From Hordeum vulgare subsp. vulgare (lineage: Eukaryota; Streptophyta; Magnoliopsida; Poales; Poaceae), in assembly GCF_904849725.1 (NCBI RefSeq), contig NC_058519.1, forward strand, positions 188,531,703 to 188,595,702: a stretch of 64,000 nucleotides of DNA, read 5' to 3'. The notes below the pieces were generated by a model. The model was not told the DNA's origin, searched no databases, and worked only from the letters and a program-made list of their open reading frames with translations. How positions within the stretch are numbered: the stretch's first letter is position 1; the number at the start of each line of letters is the position of its first letter. A program made the position numbers and the translations under genes. This document shows positions 32,971 to 42,060 of this stretch, one piece after another.

Positions 32971-33735
32971 GAACCCCTGACCCCCCGACCCCCGACGCCA
33001 CTGACCCCTGACCCCCGACGCCACTCACCCTCGACCCCCGACCCCCTACCCCGACCGTGACGCCACTAACCCCCAACTCCCGAGCCCGGACACCTCTTTG
33101 GCCTCTTGTTGACCGAAAAGACCCCAACCCCCGACGCTAGTGATCCTCAACCCCCGACAACACTCACCCTCGACCCCCGACCCCCGACCCCGACCCCCGA
33201 CGCCACTGACCCCCGATCCCCGACGCCTGACGCCACTGACCCTCGACCCGCGACCCTCGACCCCCGACAACACTCACCCTCGACCCCCGACCCCCTACCC
33301 CGACCCCCGACGCCACTGACCCCGGACCCCCGACGCCCGACGCAACTGACCCTCGACCCCCGACCCCCGACCCCCGACAACACTCACCCTCGACCCCCGA
33401 CCCCCTACCCCGACCCCCGACGCCACTGACCCCCGACCCCCGACGCCCGACGCCACTGACCCTCGACCCCCGACCTTCGACCCCCGACAACACTCACCCT
33501 CGACCCCCGACGCCACTGACCCGCGACCCCCGACCCCCGACGCCCGACACCACTGACCCTCGACCCCTGACCCCCGACCCCCGACAACACTCACCCATGA
33601 CCCCCGACCCCCTACCCCGACCCCCGACGCCACTGACCCCCAACCCCCGAGCCCCGACACCTCTTCGACCTCTTCTTGACCGAAAAGACCCCAATCCCCG
33701 ACGCCAGTGACCTTTGACCCCCGATGACACTGACC
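32971..33735. repeat. CGACCCC minisatellite with 110-bp higher-order period
   Basis: Tandem array of CGACCCC, CGACGCCACTGACC and CGACAACACTCACC words. The phrase CCCCCGACAA recurs at 33151, 33261, 33371, 33481 and 33578, giving three consecutive 110-base steps and one of 97. The array generates long glycine/valine/serine-rich minus-strand frames that are artefacts of the repeat. Confidence 0.88.
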
Positions 33736-33992
33736 CACATAGTTATGAGTTAGGTCATATAGTTATGTTAATTATAAAAACATCATATTTGTGTTGATCG
33801 GGTGAATTTCAATGTGCAGTTGTTCGACGACCTCCACGTGCGTTGGACGAGCTCCGCCCTTGCGTTGTTGGTGACCAGAAATGACTTCTCCTCCTACCCC
33901 CTTATTTCCTCTGTCCCGGTCTTCGTGCCGACGAAACTTGCTAGCTATAGGTTTCTTCAATCAAGAGTATGCGTGACCAGTATGCGTCTCCC

Positions 33993-34058
33993 ATTCGAAA
34001 GGGGGACATCTATAAATATGCATTTCTTTGCATATTTATAACCGCCATCCTTTCGAAT
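33993..34058. repeat. Short inverted repeat (hairpin 1) in the CACTA interior
   Basis: TATAAATATGCA (34011-34022) and its perfect complement TGCATATTTATA (34029-34040) flank a 6-base loop. Outside an unpaired 8-base segment, ATTCGAAAGG (33993-34002) pairs with CCTTTCGAAT (34049-34058). Confidence 0.85.
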
Positions 34059-34083
34059 TGTCCAACATTATCCATGGACAGCC

Positions 34084-34296
34084 CGAGTATGTGTAGATTG
34101 GGTTTGTTTTCCCGTATGCTGTGCTCCGGATCCGATGCGGAATTTCGTCAGTGCCTCCCCTGTTGTTCTTCGGGTACACATCCTCTCTTCTTATTGCCGA
34201 GACGTGTATCAGGAGAACAACGGGGAGGTGCTGTCGAAATTCTGCGTCGCATCTGGAGCAGAGCATGGGAAAACGAACCCAGTCTACACATACTCG
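34084..34296. repeat. Long inverted repeat (hairpin 2) in the CACTA interior
   Basis: Two arms of about 85 bases (34084-34170 and 34212-34296) are imperfect complements. Matching blocks include CGAGTATGTGTAGA, GTTTTCCC, GAATTTCG and GTTGTTCT. The loop is about 40 bases. The folded RNA would be a long imperfect stem. Origin unknown; it could be an inverted duplication of a captured fragment. Confidence 0.8.
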
Positions 34297-34310
34297 AGTG
34301 GGATTATCCT

Positions 34311-35345
34311 TCTTCTTCTCCTTCTTCTTCTCCTTCTTCTTTTCTTCTTCTTCTCCTCTTCCTTCTTCATCTCCTCCTCCTCCTTATTTTACTTCTTCTT
34401 CTCTATCTCTTCTTCTACGTAGCTTAGACTCATCCAAGAAAGGCTAAATTGGCTAATTATCCTACGAAATGACATAATTAGCTTAGTTAGCTCCAAAATG
34501 GCCTATTTAATAAGAAATGACCTATACTTAGCTAATTATCCTCGAAATGACATATTTAGCTCCAAAAAGGCATTCTTAGCCAATTTAGCCCGAAGAAGGG
34601 GACAAGAAGAGAAAAAGAGGAAAATGAAAGGAAGGAAGAGGAAAAATGAGGAGAAGAAGAAGGAGGAGAGGGAGGAGGAGAAGAAGAACGAGAAGAAGGA
34701 GAAGAAGGAGGAGAAGGAGAAGGAGCTCCTCCTTCTCCTTCTTCTTCCTCCTTCTTCCTCCTTCTCCTTCTCCTTCTTCTTCTCCTTCTTCTTTTCTTCT
34801 TCTTCTCCTCTTCCTTCTTCATCTCCTCCTCCTCCTTATTTTACTTCTTCTTCTCTATCTCTTCTTCTACGTAGCTTAGACTCATCCAAGAAAGGCTAAA
34901 TTGGCTAATTATCCTACGAAATGACATAATTAGCTTAGTTAGCTCCAAAATGGCCTATTTAATAAGAAATGACCTATACTTAGCTAATTATCCTCGAAAT
35001 GACATAATTAGCTCCAAAAAGGTATTCTTGGCCAATTTAGCCCGAAGAAGGGGACAAGAAGAGAAAAAGAGGAAAATGAAAGGAAGGAAGAGGAAAAAGG
35101 AGAAGAAAGAGGAAAAATGAGAAGAAGGGGACAAAAGGATAAGAAGAAGAAGGAGAAGAAGGAGAAGAAGAAGGAGAAGAAGAAGAAGAAGAAGGAGAAG
35201 GAGCTCCCGCTCCTTCTCCTTCTTCTTCTCCTTCTTCTCCTTCTTCTTCTCCTTCTTCTCCTTCTTCTCCTTCTTCTTCTTCTCCTCTTCCTTCTCCTTC
35301 TCCTCCTCCTCCTCCTTCTTTTACTTCTTCTTCTCTTTCTCTTCT
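34311..35345. repeat. CTT/GAA tracts and a 452-bp direct duplication
   Basis: A block comprising a CTTCTTCTC tract, AGCTTAGACTCATCC, AT-rich TAGCTAATTATCC sentences and a GAAGAGAAAAAGAGG tract is repeated with a 452-base offset (34421 and 34873). A third, more diverged version follows to about 35440. Polypyrimidine runs directly follow polypurine runs near 34720 and 35195. Low-complexity frames here are not genes. Confidence 0.85.
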
Positions 35346-35440
35346 CCTATAGTTAGCTAGGGTTCCACCTAAATGACATAATTAGATTAGTTAGCTCATA
35401 AATGGTCTATACTTAGCTAATTTCTGTCCGAAATAACCTA

Positions 35441-35817
35441 TATATACACTACTTCATCTAGTATTATTTTTCTAACTTTCTTATTTGTCATTATGCAGAT
35501 TACCTTCACTTCACGGGAAGCTTGGTTGATGTAATGCTTGAAGATGATTTCTTGTACCATGGGTTGTATTGAAACTATTGTAGTATATGAATAGTATATG
35601 AATATATGAAACTTTGTATGCACATGGATGAAACTGGTGTAATATATGATTTGGTACGGATGTAACTTGCATAATATGTATGCACTATGGATGAGAGTTA
35701 TTTTAATATGGTTATGAGTACGGAAAGAAATTTATTTATGTCAAATATATATATATATATCCTGATTATTGTTAAAAATGCTGGATATAACAAAAAATAA
35801 ATAAAAAAGGGGCTGGT
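35441..35817. other. CACTA interior, AT-rich spacer with AT dinucleotide run
   Basis: AT-rich sequence with an (AT)n run near 35746-35760. No frame or repeat otherwise recognised. Confidence 0.5.
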
Positions 35818-36450
35818 TCCCCTCTTTGCCGTCTGCCAACACATGGCAAAGGGGGGAAGGCACATGGCAAAGGGGGAATCTGCACCCTCTCTCTCCCCTC
35901 TTTGCTGTCAGCCAACACATGGCAAAGGGGGGAAGGCACATGGCAAAGGGGGGAAGGCACATGGCAAAGGGGGAATATGCCCCCTCTCTCTCCCCTCTTT
36001 GCCGTCTGCCAACACATGGCAAAGGGGGGAAGGCAGACGACAAACAGGGAATCTACACCCTCTATCTCCCCTCTTTGCCGTCTACCCCCACATGGCAAAG
36101 GGGGGAGGCAGACGGCAAAGAGGGAATCTGCCCCCTCTCTCTCCCCTCTTTGCCGTCTGCCCCCACATGGCAAAGGGGTGGAGGCAGACGGCAAAGAGAG
36201 GAGGCCTGCCGTTAACACTTAAAGGGGACGTTGCAATATATGCCGTCCCATTTATTTTGCCGCCTGCCCCCTCATGCCAAAGATTCTTTGCTGTCCGCTT
36301 TGTGCAAGCAGACGGCAAAGAGCCTCTTCACCGGATTTTTTTTACCGTCTACTTTGCCATGAGGGGGCAGACGGTAAAGCCTTTGCCGTCCGTGGTTGCC
36401 CCCTTTGCCGTCCGCCTTGGCAGACGGCAAATTTCTGAATTTCAGTAGTG
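35818..36450. repeat. Right subterminal repeats of the CACTA element
   Basis: Imperfect tandem units of 75-97 bases, each with CCCCTCTTTGCCGTCTGCC, CACATGGCAAAGGGG and GCAGACGGCAAA, followed by terminal TTTGCCGTC/GACGGCAAA motifs. The motif density is higher than at the left end. Open frames in this block are repeat artefacts. Confidence 0.85.
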
Positions 36451-36453
36451 TGT
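36451..36453. repeat. CACTA target duplication, right (TGT)
   Basis: TGT directly after the terminal CAGTAGTG, matching 31520-31522. Confidence 0.85.
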
Positions 36454-38008
36454 GTTCGGGGTAGATTCAAAAGGGAACGCGAGGTCGAGACAATTCCATG
36501 GAAATTGCGTGCCACCAGCTTAGTCGCATGGCACCGCCTAGAAGACACACGTGAAGGAGCTCTCGAGCATGAACATTGCTAAATAAGAGCACTCGAACCT
36601 ACTTTTGAGGATAGCCGAGCCAAGAACACACTGACAATGCACCACCACCCCACTCCTGCACTCCACCACCACCCGCATCCCTGCAACACACGACTACCAA
36701 CCTCACTGACCACACACGACTCCATGAGGATGCCTCCGACAAGATACAAGACGCACGTTGCGCCACCATCATCCGAGCTAGGAGGAACTGCACAAGGAGG
36801 GTTTCCCCAGATTAAGAGGGGAGGAACAACAACCCCATAGCAATGCCTACAACAAGGATTGTGACGCCACTGCCGGTTCCAAAAGGAGCTAGGTTGACAC
36901 CCCGATCAGCCCCCACACCCTTCCCAAGATAGCGGCGGGTAACCGAGGAATCCAGGACACCCGCAGGTTAGTCCTGCCACAGTACCACAACACCACACCA
37001 CCGCAAACCACTAGCTAGAACAACCACAGTCACGCCACCACCACCCTTGCCGATCGGATCACCAGACGGTCTAGGTCTGGTCTCCCAAACAACCACCAAC
37101 TTAGAGCCAGGAGCACCCCACTACCATGCGAGGAGAGGCGATGCGGGGGCACACAGAAGGTGCCGTGTCCAGGCATGGTCACCGGCCAACGAGCCGCACC
37201 GCCACCTACACGCGACGGCCTAGACCGGGCATGCACCATCGCCACATGAACCCCACCCGCACAGCCCTAGATCCACCTCGTGCCACGACCAATTCCCTAA
37301 GGTGTCACCTCCCGAGCAGGGCCGAAAAAATCTGGGGCCTTGTGCGAAACTAAAAAATGGAGCCCTATCTCACTTAAAAATGAGTTAACGAACAATTATA
37401 GGAACAAGACTAATGTTTCCCATGATATCGCAAATCTATATTATTGAAAAACAAGATGAAAAAGATAAATAAAATCAACTTTAAATTATAAAGTAGCATA
37501 TGTTAGTTAGAGATCATACGTCAATGTTTGGATATTAGACAACCCGTTTAACTAACTAATTTTGGGTCATGTCCGGTTGAACTACTACACTATAATGTCT
37601 AACTGGGGAGGTAAATACTGATTTCTAATGAAGTAACGATCCCTACCAATAGTTAACTAGGAAATTCAAAACTAGGAATAGAAACCGAAGTTAATCGAAA
37701 AGGAGGACTCGCTAAGCACTTGAAGGCTAGAGTCGGTCACGGATCCATCCGATGAGGCGATGACTTTGAAATTTGGGAGAGGAAGGTACGAAGACAACAA
37801 CGACATCAGTCTAAATCCAATAGATTTAGTAAGACGAAGGCGATGAGACAATCATGTTTCCTATAGCGACGGTACACTTTTTAGACCGACGATTGCGTTT
37901 TCATATTATCGATCGAGCGGTTTCCTCTTTTTTGAGAAATATCGATCAACCATCTGTGCTTGATGACCTCGACTCAGGCCCAACTTCAGCTTCTGATCGA
38001 CTCAGTCC
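36454..38008. other. Unassigned DNA between the CACTA element and element B
   Basis: Continuation of the DNA at 30182-31519, starting with the rest of the 147-bp repeat unit. The first 900 bases are CA/CCACCACC-rich with short frames lacking motifs; from about 37350 it is AT-rich. I see no gene or terminal repeats. Its right end (37350-38008) and 51844 onward were contiguous before element B inserted. Confidence 0.5.
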
Positions 38009-38013
38009 TAACT
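38009..38013. repeat. Target site duplication of B, left (TAACT)
   Basis: TAACT precedes the LTR start TGTGACGCCC; identical bases follow the right LTR at 51839-51843. Confidence 0.9.
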
Positions 38014-41000
38014 TGTGACGCCCTCGGTTTAATCATACGCTAAACATACACGCAAATGTGTATGATCAAACCCAAGGACTCACGGGAAGATATCACAACA
38101 CAACTCTAGACACAAATAAAATAACATCAGCTTCATATTACAAGCTAGGGGCCTCGAGGGCTAGAATACGAAAGCTCGAAAAACACAAGAGTCAGAGGAA
38201 GCAACAATATCTGAGTACAGACATAAAACATGGGGTGCCTTAGAGAAGGCTAGCAAAAAAGATACAACGATCGAACGAGGCGAGGCCTCCTGCCTGGGAA
38301 ACTCCTAACTACTCATGATCATCAACGGCCTCCACGTAGTAGTAGGCACCGTCGGGGTAGCAGTCGTCGGCGGCGGGTTCCTCCATCTCCTGGGCTCCAT
38401 CATCTGGTCGCAGCAAACGGATCAAGGGGACAAAGGGGGGGGGGGGAGCAAAGCAGCGGTGAGTACTCATCCAAAGTACTCGCAAGACCTACATCAGAAC
38501 TATGCTAAATATGCACCAGTATCAAAGAAGGGGGGTTATATGTGGACTAACTGCAGCAATGCGAGAACAGAGAGAGAAAGCCTAGTCCTATCGAAGACTA
38601 GCATCTTCAGGGTCTTGAAGTAATAGACGATAGTAGAACAGGGGTAAAACAATAATAGTCATATTGTTGCAGCAATATTAAAGTGAGGTCACGCCTAAAG
38701 ATCCTCCCTCGACTCCCTGCGAGGAAGCAATCCCGAGGCAAACTAATTCCAGTTAAGTAACAATTGTAGTTGTATAAGATCGGGTCACAACTCCAAGTCG
38801 TCCTATAACCGTGGACACGGCTATCCGAATAGTTAATTTTCATCCCTGCAAGGGTGCACCACATGTCCCGTCACGCTCGATAACACTCTGGCCGGACATA
38901 CTTTTCTGGGTCCTGCCAGGCCTCGGAATATCTACACGTCGCAGCCCCACCTAAGAATAATCAGAGAGGCCAGCCCGCCGGTCTAACTCCTAAGCATAAA
39001 GGGTTCGTGGGCCCAGTTCCCCTTCGCGCTCCTACACGTGGCGTGGGCGGCCGACGTCAGTCCTAGCATCCCTTAATCACAAGAGCAATGCATCTCGGGA
39101 CCACTCGGGCGCGCGCGGCTACATTTGCTGACATCTGAAAAGCTTCGGCTGATACCGCGACGCCGAGTACCTATAATTCTTCCCGCGTAGCCGGTTAGTG
39201 CGAAAAGGTCTCCGACCAACCCACATCAAATACCCAAACCCATTAACATTTTAATTAGGCCAGCAACAGAGTCTCACGGGAATCCACCCGTCTTACAACT
39301 AATCACCAAAGATCCCAGTAACATGGTCGAGTAACTGTGTGGTAGTAACATCGGGGGGAATCCGAGGTATCACCCTCGTTGGATTCCGAACGATGTATCC
39401 GTCAAGGTGGGCTTAGAGGAATCACCCTCGGGGTTCCCACACTTGAGGGGTTGCACTACAGAGGCGTCATCGGGAATGGTGAAAGAGGAATCACCCTCGA
39501 TAACCACGACCGACTAGCTATACTACAGAGATATCATCAGGAGTACTTAGCGAGGTGTCACCCTCGGTACCCGATAGTATCTCTGTAGCGTCGTACAACG
39601 AAGGGGGGTGTATGTGCGGTTTCGGGTCTGGCTCGTCGATCAGAGATCGAGTCTTGAAAACAAGCGGGGCAACTGGACTACGGGGTCAGAGGGGATGACT
39701 GCTCCACCTATACTAAGCAGATTTAAAGTACATGACTGAAAGTAGCAGTTCATCACAAATAGGCTATGCATCAGATATAGGAGCTAACTACAACAGTAGC
39801 AAAAATACTAATGCAAGCAGTAGGAAGAAAGATATAGGCGATATAGGAATGATCAAGGGGATTTGCTTGCCTTGCTGCTCTGCGGGAAAGGATTGATCGG
39901 CAGGGTCGTAGATGTAGCCGTGAGCAGCGTCAGTCTCGGGGTCTACCGGTAAGAAGAGGGGGAAGAAACAATAAATAATAGCAACGGTGCAACACAAAGC
40001 ATGACATGGCAAGATGCATGCTAGACATGAGCTAACGCGGCAACATCCGTCATAGACGGGTCGGAAGAATATCTGACGATATTTTCCGGGTCTCGGGCTA
40101 CTACCGGTCATACTGGAAACGATGGAAAAGTTCCATGTTTGCTATGCTAGGGACGCATGACAAACGAATGGACCGTGTATCCGGGTTCGTCTCGCTCTGC
40201 TGATCAAGTTTCATGTTGAAAATATTTTGATCTGACTTACGGATTATTTAATATTAATTTTTAAAGTTTTAATCAATAATTAGGAATTAAAAACAGGTTT
40301 ATATAATTTAATAAAAATCTAATATGACATCAGCATGATGTCATGGTGTCATCAACATTTGACTCGTCAACAAACCAGCGGGTCCCGAACGTCATAGGCA
40401 CAAGTTTTAATTAAGATTAAATATCAATTAATCAGATTAATTTAGTGGGGGACCCACGTGTCATACTCTAATTATTCTAATTATCCAATTAATTAATTTA
40501 ACTAATATATCTATTTATTTATTTAATAAAAACATTATTTTTATATTTTTTTAACTATCTCGTGGGGCCTCCCTGTCATAGACAGCGGGTGCGTTGGCCC
40601 CACCGGTAAGTGACCTTAGGCCAAATACACGATTTTATTCACACATACATAATCATGCAAATATCGTATTCCTCCGAATACCTATATACGCAATACGTAT
40701 ATCGCATCTCATACATACATACATATATACGGAATACATCATTTGTTTTTTTTATTTTCTTTTAACTCTCAACACTCCCATCTCTCTCTGTTAACACACA
40801 ACAGAGAGTCTGTGTTAACTTTCTCAACATAGAAGAGAGCCAACTTCATCTCCTCGTACCGGGGTCAAACGTCGACGGATCGGAACCCCGTTTGCCGGAA
40901 CGAAACCAGGACGGCGAGGAGAACAAGATGGTGGGAGGAGCCCGAGGAGGGGCTCACCAACGTTGATGAGATGGCCCGGTGAAGCCGGAGTTCGCGGGAA

Positions 41001-42045
41001 GGAGGAGGTGATGGTGGTGATGGCGCGCTGATGATCGTGGTGCCGGTGACGGTCGCCGGGGAGGGCCTCCCGGAGTCGTGGCCGGAGAGGAGAGCCCTCT
41101 GGTGAAGAAGGGGCCGGCCGGATCTGGCGAGGGTTGCCCCGGCCTCAAGGGGAGAGAGGCCGTCCGGTCATGGTGGTCGCCGAAGTTGGTGGCCGGCCGG
41201 GTGGGGGGTGGAGGCCGGTGGGGGAGAGGTTGCAGGGGAGTGGTGGTCGCCGGAGTTGAACGGGGGCGGCCGGTGGTTGAAGGGGCCGAGGGGGCCTTGC
41301 TGCCGGCGGGTGGAGGAGGCCGGGAGGGAGATGGAGATGTAGGGGAGGGGCTCGCCGGCCGGGGTGTGGGCGAGGTGGAGAGGAGGGCCTCGATGGGGAG
41401 AGAACGAGAGGTGGGGAGGGGCGAGATTTGGGGGTTCTCGGTCGTGGGGGAGAGATGGGGTCGTGCGGGAGGGAACCGAGAGAGAGAGGAGTCTCTCGTG
41501 GGGAGGGGGGTTACGAGAGGTGGGGAGGGGCCAGGCGAGCGGGATTTGGTGGGGAGGGGCCCCTCCTCTCGTGGGGGTTGGCGTGGGGATCGGGGGGAAG
41601 GGAGCCCCTGGCGGCGGCGACGCGATTGGGAGGGGAGGGAGCGAGGCCGGGGGCCTCCCTCGCCCTAGGGTTCCAGCGCGTGGGGTAGGCTCGCTCGGCT
41701 GGGCCACTTTGGCCCAGTCGGCCACGGGGGTGGGGGGGTTTCCTCTTTTTGTTTTTTTTGTTTTGTTTTGTTTTGTTTTCCTTTTCTATTATTTCTTCTT
41801 TCTTTTTGTTTTTATTTTCTTTTCTTTTCTTTTCTTTCTTTTATCATTATTATTTTTAACACATTCTTTCTTTAATAGTTAATATGAATTTATAAATATA
41901 ATTATCTTTTGTTTTCAATTTCTGAATCCAGATAGAAATTCAATGCGGGTCAACGACGGTAATTCTCGATGATGTGGCATCATTTGCGGGTGATCACTGT
42001 AGCTTAATTACAATATTTACTGTAGCAAAAGTCGAGGATGTCACA
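38014..42045 (-). repeat. 3' LTR of element B
   Basis: A 4,032-bp LTR with TGTGAC...GTCACA ends. It contains the spaced GAGGAATCACCCTC repeats (39369-39567), an AT-rich TTAATTA section (about 40240-40560), a GC-rich section (40850-41730) and a T-rich tract (about 41740-41850). Open frames in the GC-rich part have no domains and are not annotated as genes. It keeps about 100 bases (near 38277-38380) deleted from the right LTR. Confidence 0.92.
39369..39567. repeat. Spaced ATCACCCTCG repeats in the B LTR
   Basis: Four occurrences of (A/G)TCACCCTCG at 39369, 39421, 39490 and 39557 (steps 52, 69, 67), most within GAGGAATCACCCTC-like context. The same set lies in the right LTR (about 49150-49370) and, degenerate, in the fragment at 3120-3330. 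Confidence 0.8.
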
Positions 42046-42060
42046 ATTCTCCCCTACTAT
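42046..42060 (-). other. Polypurine tract of element B
   Basis: Minus-strand ATAGTAGGGGAGAAT immediately precedes the LTR start TGTGACATCC. Confidence 0.8.

Larger units (their letters stand above)
31523..36450. mobile_element. Non-autonomous CACTA (En/Spm) element
   Basis: A 4,928-bp element with inverted termini. The left end begins CACTACTGGAATTCATAAAT and the right end, read inverted, begins CACTACTGAAATTCAGAAAT; both continue TTTGCCGTC, with two mismatches in 28 bases. A 3-bp duplication TGT flanks it (31520-31522, 36451-36453), the length expected for CACTA transposition. Subterminal zones carry many TTTGCCGTC/GACGGCAAA motifs in both orientations, the likely transposase-binding sites. 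No transposase frame is visible. The interior is filled with a proline-codon GC tract, a CGACCCC minisatellite, inverted repeats and CTT/GAA tracts. It would depend on a transposase supplied elsewhere. Confidence 0.92.

Noticed and set aside
32971..33735. Possible CRISPR-like array of repeats and spacers
   Set aside because: Repeat words are variable, abut each other without unique spacers, and the genome is a plant; it is a minisatellite.
33046..33738. Several overlapping glycine/valine/serine-rich minus-strand frames
   Set aside because: They are translations of the CGACCCC minisatellite in different phases, with plus-strand frames open as well.
34498..35356. Lysine/glutamate- and leucine/serine-rich frames
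   Set aside because: Products of GAA/CTT tracts; low complexity and no start context or domain.
35826..36448. 129-201-codon frames in the right CACTA end
   Set aside because: They read the TTTGCCGTC subterminal repeats in three phases and give repetitive peptides.
40954..41882. Long frames in the GC-rich part of the B LTR (also 50740-51591)
   Set aside because: Composition-driven frames on both strands with shifted frames between the two LTRs; no recognisable domain.
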